The notes: generated from the sequence alone by a model not told the origin. A stretch of 64,000 bases of DNA from Pedobacter sp. BAL39 (GCF_000170795.1 NZ_ABCM01000017.1:62001-126000), one strand, 5' to 3'. Positions 48,983-57,621 are shown, counted from the first letter of the stretch. Program-made: numbers and translations.

Positions 48983-49768
48983 TTACTTTTTTTTATTTAA
49001 AACTTCCTCTATCATTGAAAAGGTCGATAGAACGTCCGCCTGCCCTTTTTTAACGGCCACCGTATGCTCAAAATGAGCAGATGGCTTGTTGTCTTTACTT
49101 GTTACTGTCCAGCCGTCAGACCAGAATTTTACGGACGCTGTACCAGCGTTGATCATCGGTTCAATCGCAATTACCATGCCTTCCTCCAATTTAATCCCCA
49201 TACCGCGTTTGCCGTAATTGGGAACCTCTGGTTTCTCATGCAATTTAACACCTACACCGTGACCTACCAACTCGCGGACTACACCGAAACCATTTGCTTC
49301 TGCATGTGCCTGTACAGCATATCCTACATCTCCTATCCTCGAACCTACAACCGCCTTCTCAACACCTAAAGCAAGACATGTCTTTGTAACCTCTACAAGC
49401 TTCTGTTGCTCCGCACTGATCTCACCAATGGAGAAGGTATATGCAGAATCACCGAAGTACTTGTTTTTGATCACTCCACAATCCACCGATATCAAATCTC
49501 CCTCCTGGATCACATAGTCACTGGGAAACCCATGGACCACCTGGTCGTTTGGTGAGATGCACAATGAATAGGGAAATCCATTATAGTTTAAAAAGGCTGG
49601 GATCGCCCCGTTGTCCTGAATAAACTCCTCTGCAAGATCGTTTAGCTTTTTAGTAGTTATTCCCGGACCGATAACTTTGGCTACTTCAGCCAAAGTCATC
49701 GATACGAGTAAAGAACTTTCTCTTATTAACTCGATCTCCTCAAGAGATTTGTAATAGATTTTAGACAT
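48983..49768 (-). CDS. map: Methionine aminopeptidase, type I
   Basis: Removes the initiator methionine from new proteins. The 261-residue enzyme has the five metal ligands in order: the two Asp of ISVDCGVIKNKYFGDSAYTF, the His of ELVGHGVGVKLHE, the Glu of IAIEPMINAG and the Glu of SAHFEHTVAV. There is no N-terminal zinc or SH3 extension, so it is the short type Ia form. It begins 6 bp after the secY stop, the usual neighbour. Confidence 0.97.
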   Translation of the reverse strand: MSKIYYKSLEEIELIRESSLLVSMTLAEVAKVIGPGITTKKLNDLAEEFIQDNGAIPAFLNYNGFPYSLCISPNDQVVHGFPSDYVIQEGDLISVDCGVIKNKYFGDSAYTFSIGEISAEQQKLVEVTKTCLALGVEKAVVGSRIGDVGYAVQAHAEANGFGVVRELVGHGVGVKLHEKPEVPNYGKRGMGIKLEEGMVIAIEPMINAGTASVKFWSDGWTVTSKDNKPSAHFEHTVAVKKGQADVLSTFSMIEEVLNKKK

Positions 49769-49774
49769 TCAATA

Positions 49775-51109
49775 TTAGATCACCGCATTGGTACCGCTCG
49801 CAGCAGGAATTCCTGTACGGCCCGTTACCCTGCCTGTTTTCATTAAACCATCATAATGACGCATTAACAAATAACTCTCAATCTGTTGCAAAGTATCCAA
49901 TACGACACCCACAAGGATCAGCAAAGAAGTACCACCATAGAAATGGGCGAACTCTGATTTGATTCCGAATTTAACCGCTACAGAAGGAAGGATCGCAATG
50001 ATCGCAAGGAAGACAGCACCCGGGAAGGTGATCTTCGAAATTACGTCATCTATGAAGCTTGATGTAGCAAATCCAGGTTTGATACCGGGAATGAAACCAC
50101 CATTTTTCTTCATGTCATCCGACATCTGTGTTGGGTTAACTGTAATGGCTGTATAAAAGAAGGTAAATGCAATGATCAAAAAGGCAAATGTCAAGCTATA
50201 TGCCAATGAAGTGTAATCGCTGAACTGTACCAACCAGGTATTCTGCAAACTTGGAAAAAACTGAGTCAGTGTTGCAGGAATAAACATCAATGCCTGTGCA
50301 AAGATAATCGGCATTACACCAGCTGCGTTCACTTTCAATGGAATGTATTGTCTCACGCCACCAAACTGCCTGTTACCGACAATACGTTTTGCGTATTGCA
50401 CCGGCACCTTACGTACACCCTGAACAATCATAATGGTGAACATCACCACCGCAAATAAGGCAACAATCTCCAACACCAATGCAATCAGACCACCATCACT
50501 CACAATTCTCGAAGTGATTTCCTGATACAATGCGATAGGCAATCTTGCGATGATACCCACCATAATGATCAAAGAAATACCGTTACCAATCCCCTTGTCA
50601 GTAATCTTCTCACCCAGCCACATCACAAACAATGTACCTGCAGCCAGAACGAAAGTGGCCATGACAAAGAATAACGTGTGATCAATAACGATCGCTTCCA
50701 TAGGAACCTGTGTTTTTACGTAACCCACAGCCTGAACAGCGGTGATGGCTACCGTCAGGTAACGTGTAATCTGATTTAGTTTTTTCCTGCCGCTCTCTCC
50801 CTCTTTTTGCATTTTCTGGAATGAAGGAACAGCAATACCTAAGAGCTGAACTACAATTGAGGCAGAAATATAAGGCATAACACCCAAGGCAAGGATTGAT
50901 ACCCTTGAAAAAGAACCTCCGGCAAACATATCCAAAAGACCTAATAGGCCAGATTTCTCATTCTCACCTAAAAGAGTAGCATCAACACCTGGAAGAACCA
51001 CATGTGATACAAACCTATAAACCAAAAGAATCATGAGCGTAAATACGATTCGCTCTTTCAATTCTTGAATTTTCCAAATATTACTTAAAGTAGTAAACAG
51101 CTTCTTCAT
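49775..51109 (-). CDS. secY: Protein translocase subunit SecY
   Basis: Channel-forming subunit of the Sec translocon in the inner membrane. The 444-residue protein has ten predicted membrane helices and the family regions MPYISASIVVQLL (near helix 2), GVMPIIFAQALM (helix 7) and MHDD-type cytoplasmic loop TQMSDDMKKNGGFIPGIKPG. It follows rplO by 3 bp, the conserved spc operon arrangement. Confidence 0.98.
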   Translation of the reverse strand: MKKLFTTLSNIWKIQELKERIVFTLMILLVYRFVSHVVLPGVDATLLGENEKSGLLGLLDMFAGGSFSRVSILALGVMPYISASIVVQLLGIAVPSFQKMQKEGESGRKKLNQITRYLTVAITAVQAVGYVKTQVPMEAIVIDHTLFFVMATFVLAAGTLFVMWLGEKITDKGIGNGISLIIMVGIIARLPIALYQEITSRIVSDGGLIALVLEIVALFAVVMFTIMIVQGVRKVPVQYAKRIVGNRQFGGVRQYIPLKVNAAGVMPIIFAQALMFIPATLTQFFPSLQNTWLVQFSDYTSLAYSLTFAFLIIAFTFFYTAITVNPTQMSDDMKKNGGFIPGIKPGFATSSFIDDVISKITFPGAVFLAIIAILPSVAVKFGIKSEFAHFYGGTSLLILVGVVLDTLQQIESYLLMRHYDGLMKTGRVTGRTGIPAASGTNAVI

Positions 51110-51112
51110 TAA

Positions 51113-51559
51113 TTACAATTTTTCGATTGAGCCTCCAACAGCCTCAATAGCTTTTTGTGCGGTTGCAGAAAAAGCATGTGCTTTAACTTCTAACTTAGAT
51201 TTAACTTCACCACGACCAAGAACTTTTACAAGGTCATTTTTATGAGCTAAACCGTGCTCCTGCAATGTAGTAAAATCTATTGTAGTCAGGTTGAACTTTT
51301 CAGCCAATCCTTGCAATACATCTAAGTTTACACCAACGTATTCTACGCGGTTGATAGGCTTGAAACCTACCTTAGGCACACGACGTTGTAATGGCATCTG
51401 ACCACCTTCAAATCCAACTTTCGTTGAATGTCCTGAACGTGAACCAGCACCTTTGTGACCACGTGTGGATGTACCACCGCGACCTGAACCGGTACCACGA
51501 CCAATTCTCTTACTGTTTTTAGTAGAACCTGCTGCAGGTTTTAAATTACTTAAGTTCAT
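51113..51559 (-). CDS. rplO: 50S ribosomal protein L15
   Basis: Late-assembly large subunit protein. The 148-residue protein starts MNLSNLKPAAGSTKNSKRIGRG, has the glycine/arginine-rich loop GSGRGGTSTRGHKGAGSRSG and the QMPLQRRVPKVGF motif. It lies 109 bp after rpmD, one of the larger spacers in the operon, which holds an inverted repeat and a promoter-like box. Confidence 0.98.
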   Translation of the reverse strand: MNLSNLKPAAGSTKNSKRIGRGTGSGRGGTSTRGHKGAGSRSGHSTKVGFEGGQMPLQRRVPKVGFKPINRVEYVGVNLDVLQGLAEKFNLTTIDFTTLQEHGLAHKNDLVKVLGRGEVKSKLEVKAHAFSATAQKAIEAVGGSIEKL

Positions 51560-51623
51560 TTTTGAAACTTATTGTGCTGCCCTTCGCTTTCACTAATCAG
51601 GGCAACGGTTAAACATATTTAAA

Positions 51624-51660
51624 GGTTGCAAATGTAGTCATATAAACCACATTTACAACC
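51624..51660 (-). repeat. Inverted repeat and -7-like box in the rpmD-rplO spacer
   Basis: GGTTGCAAATGT (51624-51635) pairs with ACATTTACAACC (51649-51660) with one mismatch around 13 bases. The left arm contains, on the minus strand, TACATTTG (51636-51629), a TAnnTTTG match that may act as an internal promoter for rplO and secY. No T run marks it as a terminator. Confidence 0.5.
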
Positions 51661-51668
51661 CTTAAAAA

Positions 51669-51848
51669 TTATATACTCTCTATAGCAACTAAGTGATTCA
51701 CTTTTCTCACCATTCCGATGATGGCAGCATTAGCTTCCACTTCTACACTTTGGTTCATCTTAGTCAAACCTAAAGCTTTCATCGTTCTTTTCTGGCGTTC
51801 GCTCCTATCGATAATGCTTTTTATCTGGGTTATTTTGATCTTAGCCAT
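51669..51848 (-). CDS. rpmD: 50S ribosomal protein L30
   Basis: A 59-residue protein read directly from the sequence between rpsE and rplO: it begins MAKIKITQIKSIIDRSERQK, includes TMKALGLTKMNQSVEV and MVRKVNHLVAIESI at the end. This is a complete bacterial L30. The start is 4 bp after the rpsE stop, indicating close coupling. Confidence 0.96.
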   Translation of the reverse strand: MAKIKITQIKSIIDRSERQKRTMKALGLTKMNQSVEVEANAAIIGMVRKVNHLVAIESI

Positions 51849-51852
51849 AATA

Positions 51853-52371
51853 TTATCCGTTAAAAACTTTGTTTAAATCAACACCACGTTGCTGTGCTAC
51901 TGTATAAGCATCACGCATTTTTGTTAAAGCATCTACTGTTGCTTTTACCACGTTGTGAGGATTGGATGAACCTTTTGATTTTGCCAATACGTTATGTACA
52001 CCAGCACTCTCTAATACAGCACGCATCGCACCACCTGCAATTACTCCGGTACCTACCGCTGCTGGTTTGATTAATACAAAACCACCAGAGAATTTACCGA
52101 TTTGCTCGTGAGGTACGGTACCATTCAGCAAAGGAACCTTTACCAGGTTCTTTTTAGCGTCATCGATACCTTTTGCGATCGCTTCTGTAACCTCTTTCGC
52201 TTTACCTAATCCGTAACCTACGATTCCGTTTTCATCACCCACAACCACGATGGCTGAGAAGCTGAAAGTACGTCCACCTTTGGTTACTTTGGCAACGCGT
52301 TGTATGCTAACTAAACGATCTTTTAATTCGATCTCGCTAGTCTTAACTCTTTTTATATTGATAGTTGACAT
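51853..52371 (-). CDS. rpsE: 30S ribosomal protein S5
   Basis: Small subunit protein involved in decoding accuracy and mRNA unwinding. The 172-residue protein has the N-terminal double-stranded RNA-binding-like domain (ELKDRLVSIQRVAKVTKGGRTFSFSAIVVVGDENGIVGYG) and the C-terminal S5 domain (GTGVIAGGAMRAVLESAGVHNVLAKSKGSSNPHNVV). It sits between rplR and rpmD. Confidence 0.98.
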   Translation of the reverse strand: MSTINIKRVKTSEIELKDRLVSIQRVAKVTKGGRTFSFSAIVVVGDENGIVGYGLGKAKEVTEAIAKGIDDAKKNLVKVPLLNGTVPHEQIGKFSGGFVLIKPAAVGTGVIAGGAMRAVLESAGVHNVLAKSKGSSNPHNVVKATVDALTKMRDAYTVAQQRGVDLNKVFNG

Positions 52372-52389
52372 TCTTCTCCTATTTTCAGA

Positions 52390-52743
52390 TTAAAATACTA
52401 AACCAGCTTCGCGAGCACCTTCTGCCAACGATTTTACACGTCCGTGGTATAAGTAGCCATTTCTATCGAAAACAACTTCTTTAACACCTGCTGCAATCGC
52501 TTTCTCAGCTACTAATTTGCCTACCGCTACTGACTGCTCAGATTTGTTTCCTGTTCCAGAAAAATCTTTAGATAAAGAAGATGCTGATACAATTGTATTA
52601 CCGGTTACGTCGTTAATGATTTGAGCATAAATTCCTTTATTGCTTCTATATACCGACAAACGTGGACGGCTATCAGAACCTGTTAATCTTTTTCTGATTC
52701 CTTTTTTTATACGATCTCTACGAGATAATTTTTTCCCTGCCAT
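52390..52743 (-). CDS. rplR: 50S ribosomal protein L18
   Basis: Binds 5S rRNA in the large subunit central protuberance. The 117-residue protein, with SRRDRIKKGIRKRLTGSDSRPRLSVYRSNKGIYAQIINDV and the ending FDRNGYLYHGRVKSLAEGAREAGLVF, matches the family over its whole length. It begins 5 bp after the rplF stop. Confidence 0.98.
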   Translation of the reverse strand: MAGKKLSRRDRIKKGIRKRLTGSDSRPRLSVYRSNKGIYAQIINDVTGNTIVSASSLSKDFSGTGNKSEQSVAVGKLVAEKAIAAGVKEVVFDRNGYLYHGRVKSLAEGAREAGLVF

Positions 52744-52748
52744 GATGA

Positions 52749-53306
52749 TTATTTTTTAGAAGCTGATTTACCTGCTTTTCTTCTTAACACTTCGCCTACA
52801 AACTTGATACCTTTACCTTTATATGGCTCCGGAGCACGTAACGAGCGGATTTTCGCTGCTACCTGACCTATCAATTGTTTGTCAATACTTTCTAAAATGA
52901 TTTTAGGAGTCTGACCTTTCTCTGAGGTAGTTGTGACTTTAATTTCTTCCGGTAACTGGAATACATAGTGGTGAGAATATCCTAAAACCAGATCTAGTGT
53001 ATTACCTGTGTTTGTTGCACGGTAACCAACACCTACTAGTTCCTGAGATATTTTATATCCTTCTGTAACACCAATAACCATATTGTTCAACAATGAACGG
53101 TATAAACCGTGCAATGCTTTGTGTCTTTTCTGCTCAGAAGGGCGTTGTACTGTAAGTACGCCGTCTTCCTGACTGATGGTGATATCTGAATCAACTGCCT
53201 GAGTTAATTCTCCTTTTGGTCCTTTAACAGTTACAACATTATCTTTAGATACAGTAATTGTTACACCTGAAGGTACAGTAATTGGGGCTTTTCCTATTCT
53301 TGACAT
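52749..53306 (-). CDS. rplF: 50S ribosomal protein L6
   Basis: Large subunit protein next to the factor-binding site. The 185-residue protein has two L6 domains, beginning MSRIGKAPITVPSGV and ending PEPYKGKGIKFVGEVLRRKAGKSASKK, the signature PYKGKG being present. An SD-like GGAGGA lies 8-13 bases before the start, on the minus strand (53314-53319), which is uncommon in this window. Confidence 0.98.
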   Translation of the reverse strand: MSRIGKAPITVPSGVTITVSKDNVVTVKGPKGELTQAVDSDITISQEDGVLTVQRPSEQKRHKALHGLYRSLLNNMVIGVTEGYKISQELVGVGYRATNTGNTLDLVLGYSHHYVFQLPEEIKVTTTSEKGQTPKIILESIDKQLIGQVAAKIRSLRAPEPYKGKGIKFVGEVLRRKAGKSASKK

Positions 53307-53324
53307 TTTGCTATCCTCCTTTAA

Positions 53325-53723
53325 TTAATAAACGTGACACAAAACTTCGCCACCAATGTTTAGTCTGGCCGCTTCTTTATCCGTCATTACTCCTTTTGAA
53401 GTAGACAGGATCGCGATACCTAAACCATTTAATACTCTTGGCATATTTTCTACGCCGGCATATTGCCTTAAACCTGGTTTGCTGATACGGGTCAATGTAC
53501 GGATGGCAGGAATTTTAGTGATTGCATTGTATTTCAACGCAATTTTAATCGTGCCCTGAGCATTAGTATCCTCAAATTTGTAGTTGGCAATGTAACCTTT
53601 ATCGAAAAGAACTTTAGTAATCTCTTTCTTAAGGTTTGATGCAGGAATTTCTACAATTCTGTGATTTGCCTTGATGGCATTTCTTACTCTTGTAAGATAA
53701 TCTGCTATTGGATCTGTATTCAT
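53325..53723 (-). CDS. rpsH: 30S ribosomal protein S8
   Basis: Primary 16S rRNA binding protein of the platform, and in many bacteria the repressor of the spc operon. The 132-residue protein begins MNTDPIADYLTRVRNA and ends with LSTSKGVMTDKEAARLNIGGEVLCHVY, as expected. A 116-bp spacer with two hairpins separates it from rpsN. Confidence 0.98.
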   Translation of the reverse strand: MNTDPIADYLTRVRNAIKANHRIVEIPASNLKKEITKVLFDKGYIANYKFEDTNAQGTIKIALKYNAITKIPAIRTLTRISKPGLRQYAGVENMPRVLNGLGIAILSTSKGVMTDKEAARLNIGGEVLCHVY

Positions 53724-53752
53724 TTTTATATAGTTGTGATAGTGGTTTCCTT

Positions 53753-53821
53753 CCCGACCTATTCGGGACGACCTGCCATCGGTTAATTTTTATTTTACTT
53801 ATGCCCAGGGATAAAACCCTG
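53753..53821 (-). repeat. Two short hairpins in the rpsN-rpsH spacer
   Basis: CCCGA/TCGGG (53753-53767, 5-base loop) and CAGGG/CCCTG (53806-53821, 6-base loop) lie in the 116 bp between rpsN and rpsH. Together with the absence of a gene they suggest an RNA element ahead of rpsH. In E. coli S8 represses translation at rplE; whether this spacer is an equivalent site is unknown. Confidence 0.4.
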
Positions 53822-53839
53822 AACATAAAGAAAGCTGTT

Positions 53840-54109
53840 TTACCAGCTTGCTTTTCTTACTCCAGGGATTTTACCTGCTAAAGCCATATCGCGGAACGTT
53901 ACCCTTGATATACCAAATGTACGCATATAACCACGTGGACGTCCTGTCAATTTGCAACGGTTGTGCAAACGTACTGCGGATGAGTTTTTAGGTAACTTAT
54001 CCAATCCTTCGTAATCACCGGCAGCTTTAAGTTCTGCACGTTTATCCGCATATTTAGCTACCAACTTTTGGCGCTTAATTTCGCGAGCTTTTACACCTTC
54101 TCTTGCCAT
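53840..54109 (-). CDS. rpsN: 30S ribosomal protein S14, zinc-free form
   Basis: Small subunit head protein. At 89 residues it is the long form, and it has just one cysteine (HNRCKLTGRPRGYMRTFGISR) where the short form has a CxxC...CxxC zinc site, so it does not bind zinc. The C-terminal GKIPGVRKASW is typical. Its ATG overlaps the rplE stop by one base. Confidence 0.97.
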   Translation of the reverse strand: MAREGVKAREIKRQKLVAKYADKRAELKAAGDYEGLDKLPKNSSAVRLHNRCKLTGRPRGYMRTFGISRVTFRDMALAGKIPGVRKASW

Positions 54110-54678
54110 TATACAGTCGTGTTATTTTGATTTTTAAATGGTAATCCAAATTGTTTTAACAGTTCCAATGCCTCAACATCAGTAGTAGCAGTAGTCACAA
54201 AAGTGATGTCCATACCTAAAATCTTGCTGATTTTGTCGATGTTGATCTCAGGGAAGATGATTTGCTCAGTAACACCTAATGTGTAGTTACCTTTTCCATC
54301 AAATCCTTTGTCATTGATACCTTTGAAGTCACGGATACGTGGCAAAGCTACGGAAATTAAACGATCTAAGAACTCATACATGTTGTTGTCACGTAAAGTT
54401 ACACGTACACCAACCGGCATACCTTTACGCAACTTGAAGTTAGAGATATCTTTTTTAGATTTCGCACCTACTGCCTGCTGACCAGAAATGGTGCTCATCT
54501 CTAAAATAGAGCTGTCCATAATCTTTTTGTCAGTTACAGCGAAACGGCCAACACCTTGGTTGATAGCGATTTTCTCTAACTTAGGAACCTGCATTACGCT
54601 TTTGTAATTGAACTTATCTTTAAGTGCCGTTACAATTTCCTCTTTATATTTACTTTTTAATCTTGGTACGTAAGCCAT
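54109..54678 (-). CDS. rplE: 50S ribosomal protein L5
   Basis: Binds 5S rRNA and forms a bridge to S13 in the small subunit head. The 189-residue protein begins MAYVPRLKSKYKEEIV, includes KIAINQGVGRF, RKGMPVGVRVTLRDNNMYEFLDRLI and the ending LELLKQFGLPFKNQN. It overlaps rplX and rpsN by one base each. Confidence 0.98.
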   Translation of the reverse strand: MAYVPRLKSKYKEEIVTALKDKFNYKSVMQVPKLEKIAINQGVGRFAVTDKKIMDSSILEMSTISGQQAVGAKSKKDISNFKLRKGMPVGVRVTLRDNNMYEFLDRLISVALPRIRDFKGINDKGFDGKGNYTLGVTEQIIFPEINIDKISKILGMDITFVTTATTDVEALELLKQFGLPFKNQNNTTV

Positions 54679-55016
54679 TATTTGATCTCCTCTCCTGATT
54701 TTTTAGATACCCTAACTAATTTCCCATCAGCATTAAGCTTTCTGCCAACGCGAGTAGTAGCACCTGTTTTAGGATCTACTAATGCTACGTTAGAAATATG
54801 AAGAGCAGCCTCTTTTTTAATGATACCACCGTTTGGATTAGCAGCATTTGGTTTTGTATGTTTTGATACAAGGTTAACACCTTCTACAAGAATTCTGCTT
54901 TTAGATATCAATACTGAAAGCACGGTACCTTGTTGGCCTTTTGAATCGCCTGCGATAACCTTTACTAAATCTCCCTTACGAAGTTTAATTTTTGGTGTAG
55001 TTACTTTATTTTTCAT
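54678..55016 (-). CDS. rplX: 50S ribosomal protein L24
   Basis: Early assembly protein of the large subunit with a KOW domain (KLRKGDLVKVIAGDSKGQQGTVLSV). The 112-residue length and the segment EGVNLVSKHTKPNAANPNGGIIKKEAALHISNVALVDPKTG fit the family. It lies 1 bp after rplN. Confidence 0.98.
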   Translation of the reverse strand: MKNKVTTPKIKLRKGDLVKVIAGDSKGQQGTVLSVLISKSRILVEGVNLVSKHTKPNAANPNGGIIKKEAALHISNVALVDPKTGATTRVGRKLNADGKLVRVSKKSGEEIK

Positions 55017-55017
55017 T

Positions 55018-55386
55018 TTATAATACCTCCGGTGCTAATGATACAATTTTCATGAATTGTTTTTCACGCAGTTCTCTCGCTACCGGGCCAAAAATACGTG
55101 TACCTCTCGGCTCATCTTGTGCATTTAACAATACTGCTGCATTATCGTCGAAACGGATGTAAGAACCATCTTTACGTCTGATCTCTTTCTTTGTTCTTAC
55201 AACTACGGCTTTAGAAACTGTTCCTTTCTTGATGTTTCCTGAAGGTAACGCGCTCTTAACGGTAACAACGATCTTATCGCCGATAGAAGCATATCTTTTT
55301 CCAGTACCACCAAGCACACGGATAACCAATACTTCTTTTGCGCCGCTATTGTCGGCTACGTTTAATCTTGATTCCTGTTGTACCAT
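55018..55386 (-). CDS. rplN: 50S ribosomal protein L14
   Basis: Large subunit protein at the intersubunit bridge. The 122-residue protein starts MVQQESRLNVADNSGAKEV and has the signature VVRTKKEIRRKDGSYIRFDDNAAVLLNAQDEPRGTRIFGPVARELR. It starts 1 bp after the rpsQ stop. Confidence 0.98.
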   Translation of the reverse strand: MVQQESRLNVADNSGAKEVLVIRVLGGTGKRYASIGDKIVVTVKSALPSGNIKKGTVSKAVVVRTKKEIRRKDGSYIRFDDNAAVLLNAQDEPRGTRIFGPVARELREKQFMKIVSLAPEVL

Positions 55387-55387
55387 G

Positions 55388-55642
55388 TTATTTAGCCCTT
55401 TCTAAAATTTCAACTAATCTCCAGTTCTTGTTTTTACTCAGCGGACGAGTCTCCATGATCAGTACTGTATCACCAATACCGCAATCGTTTTTCTCGTCAT
55501 GAGCCATAAATTTGGTAGTTTTCTTAACAAACTTACCATAGATCGGGTGTTTCACTTTACGTTCTACCGCTACAACAATAGATTTTTCCATCTTGTTGCT
55601 TACTACCAACCCGGTTCTTGTTTTTCTTAATTGTCTTTCCAT
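55388..55642 (-). CDS. rpsQ: 30S ribosomal protein S17
   Basis: Early 16S rRNA binding protein. The 84-residue OB-fold protein, with RKTRTGLVVSNKMEKSIVVAVERKVKHPIYGKFVKKTTKFMAHDE, and CGIGDTVLIMETRPLSKNKNWRLVEI, matches the family. It lies 13 bp after rpmC. Confidence 0.98.
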   Translation of the reverse strand: MERQLRKTRTGLVVSNKMEKSIVVAVERKVKHPIYGKFVKKTTKFMAHDEKNDCGIGDTVLIMETRPLSKNKNWRLVEILERAK

Positions 55643-55655
55643 TTCGACTCTAAAG

Positions 55656-55865
55656 TTATTTAGTTTCAGTAGCAGACTGAGCTTTACGCTTAGTCACTTC
55701 AGTTTTTAATCGGGCGATATCTCTTCTTACCTTTTGAATGCGGGTAGGATTCTCGATAGCCGAAATTGTATGTGCAAATTTTAACTTTACTAAGTTTTCA
55801 GTTTCTTCTGCAATCCTGGCTACTAGTTCTTCTTGTGAAAGCCCTGTGATTTCTGAGTTCTTCAT
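55656..55865 (-). CDS. rpmC: 50S ribosomal protein L29
   Basis: Helical hairpin protein near the exit tunnel and docking site for trigger factor and SRP with L23. The 69-residue protein has the ELVARIAEETENLVKLKFAHTISAIENPTRIQKVRRDIARLKT core. It is preceded by a 74-bp spacer after rplP. Confidence 0.97.
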   Translation of the reverse strand: MKNSEITGLSQEELVARIAEETENLVKLKFAHTISAIENPTRIQKVRRDIARLKTEVTKRKAQSATETK

Positions 55866-55939
55866 TTTATTAATTTTTATGTGATGGGTCTAGCGGTTAT
55901 AATAACAAGTTACTTACAACATTCAACCCATAACTCTTT

Positions 55940-56362
55940 TTATGCTTCTACGTAATCTCTACGTACTACAAATTTTGTTTGAATCGGCAACTTCTGAGCC
56001 GCTAATCTCATGGCTTCTTTAGCAATTTCTAAAGGAACACCTTCGGCTTCAAAAATAATACGTCCGGGTCTTACTACGGCTACCCAGTATTCCGGAGCAC
56101 CCTTACCTTTACCCATACGTACTTCAGCTGGTTTCTTAGTTACCGGTTTGTCCGGGAAAATTCTAATCCACACCTGGCCTTCACGTTTCATGAAACGAGT
56201 TACCGCAATACGGGCTGCCTCTATCTGACGACTGGTAATCCAGGTCGACTCTAAAGATTTGATCCCGAAAGACCCGAATGACAATTCAGCACCACGTGTT
56301 GCTAAACCTTTCATTCTGCCTTTTTGCATCTTTCTGAACTTCGTTCTTTTTGGCTGTAACAT
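55940..56362 (-). CDS. rplP: 50S ribosomal protein L16
   Basis: Large subunit protein close to the peptidyl transferase centre and A site. The 140-residue protein begins MLQPKRTKFRKMQKGRMKG and contains FGIKSLESTWITSRQIEAARIAVTRFMKREGQVWIRIFPDKPVTKKPAEVRMGKGKG, full-length and typical. It lies 38 bp after rpsC. Confidence 0.98.
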   Translation of the reverse strand: MLQPKRTKFRKMQKGRMKGLATRGAELSFGSFGIKSLESTWITSRQIEAARIAVTRFMKREGQVWIRIFPDKPVTKKPAEVRMGKGKGAPEYWVAVVRPGRIIFEAEGVPLEIAKEAMRLAAQKLPIQTKFVVRRDYVEA

Positions 56363-56400
56363 TTTATTCTGATATTATCGTAAAACGATCTGTTAACTAA

Positions 56401-57246
56401 TTACTTACGAGGACCTCTGTTCTGAGAATTTCCACCTCTGTTATCTCCTCTTCCTGCACCAGGACCGCCTTGACCAGGACCTCTGCCGCCACGACCTTTG
56501 TCGTTACGTCTGTCGCCACCGCCACGGTTATCTCTGTCTCTTCCACCGAAAGCACCTTCTGGTCTGCCACCTTTGCCTGGAGCATTGCTCGTTGCGCCGA
56601 TGTTTGGAGAAAGATCACGTTTACCGTAAACCTCACCTTTACAGATCCATACTTTAACACCTATTTTACCGTAAGTAGTTAAAGCTTCTGCCAATGCATA
56701 GTCAATGTCAGCACGGAAAGTATGCAAAGGAATTCTTCCTTCTTTATACTGTTCGCTACGAGCCATCTCAGCACCACCTAAACGACCAGAAGTCATAATT
56801 TTGATACCTTCAGCGCCCATACGCATTGTTGCTGCGATGGTAGATTTCATTGCTCTACGGAATGAGATCCTTGCCTCTAATTGTTTTGCTACACCTTCTG
56901 CAACTAATTGTGCATCAAGCTCAGGGCGTTTAATCTCAAAGATGTTGATTTGAATTTCCTTTTTAGTCAGTTTCTTCAACTCTTCTTTGATCTTGTCAAC
57001 TTCCTGTCCTGCTTTACCGATCACAATTCCCGGACGTGCAGTGTGGATCGTTACCGTGATACGTTTTAACGTACGCTCGATCACCACTTTTGCAACACCG
57101 CCTTTTGCGATACGTGCTGAAAGGTATTTTCTTATTTTTTCGTCCTCAACTAATTTATCAGCATAGTTGTTGCCACCGAACCAGTTAGAATCCCAACCTT
57201 TGATGATTCCTAACCTGTTACCTATTGGATGTGCTTTTTGTCCCAT
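56401..57246 (-). CDS. rpsC: 30S ribosomal protein S3 with Arg/Gly-rich tail
   Basis: Small subunit head protein lining the mRNA entry tunnel. The first 215 or so residues are standard S3: MGQKAHPIGNRLGI, the KH loop IVIGKAG (74-80), and VKVWICKGEVYGKRDL. The protein is 281 residues, about 50 longer than E. coli S3, with a tail from about 222 made of Gly, Arg, Asp and Asn including several RGG repeats. This low-complexity tail would sit near the mRNA entrance. It lies 5 bp after rplV. Confidence 0.97.
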   Translation of the reverse strand: MGQKAHPIGNRLGIIKGWDSNWFGGNNYADKLVEDEKIRKYLSARIAKGGVAKVVIERTLKRITVTIHTARPGIVIGKAGQEVDKIKEELKKLTKKEIQINIFEIKRPELDAQLVAEGVAKQLEARISFRRAMKSTIAATMRMGAEGIKIMTSGRLGGAEMARSEQYKEGRIPLHTFRADIDYALAEALTTYGKIGVKVWICKGEVYGKRDLSPNIGATSNAPGKGGRPEGAFGGRDRDNRGGGDRRNDKGRGGRGPGQGGPGAGRGDNRGGNSQNRGPRK

Positions 57247-57251
57247 TTCTG

Positions 57252-57614
57252 TTAATTAGTTTGAGTTTCAACGTTTTTACTATCTACTATCAAAGTCACG
57301 TGGTTTGAACGCTTACGAATTCTGTAACCACGTCCTTGAGGTGCCGGTCTTAATCTTTTCAACTGACGGCCACCACCAACCATGATCGTTTTCACGTATA
57401 ATTGGTTTTCTTCAGGGCGAGAACCTTCATTTTTTGTTTCCCAGTTTTTGATCGCTGATAATAAAAGTTTTTCAACTCTGATTGCCGCATCTTTATTGGT
57501 AAACTTCAAAATATGTAAAGCTTTCTCAACACGCTCACCTCTGATAAGATCTACAACCAAACGCATTTTACGTGGTGAGGTTGGACAATTGTTTAATTTC
57601 GCTACTGCTTCCAT
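57252..57614 (-). CDS. rplV: 50S ribosomal protein L22
   Basis: Large subunit protein whose long hairpin lines the exit tunnel; mutations there give macrolide resistance in other bacteria. The 120-residue protein has CPTSPRKMRLVVDLIRGERVEKALHIL and the tunnel-loop region KTIMVGGGRQLKRLRPAPQGRGYRIRKRSNHVTL, intact. It begins 7 bp after the rpsS stop. Confidence 0.98.
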   Translation of the reverse strand: MEAVAKLNNCPTSPRKMRLVVDLIRGERVEKALHILKFTNKDAAIRVEKLLLSAIKNWETKNEGSRPEENQLYVKTIMVGGGRQLKRLRPAPQGRGYRIRKRSNHVTLIVDSKNVETQTN

Positions 57615-57621
57615 CTCTTAA

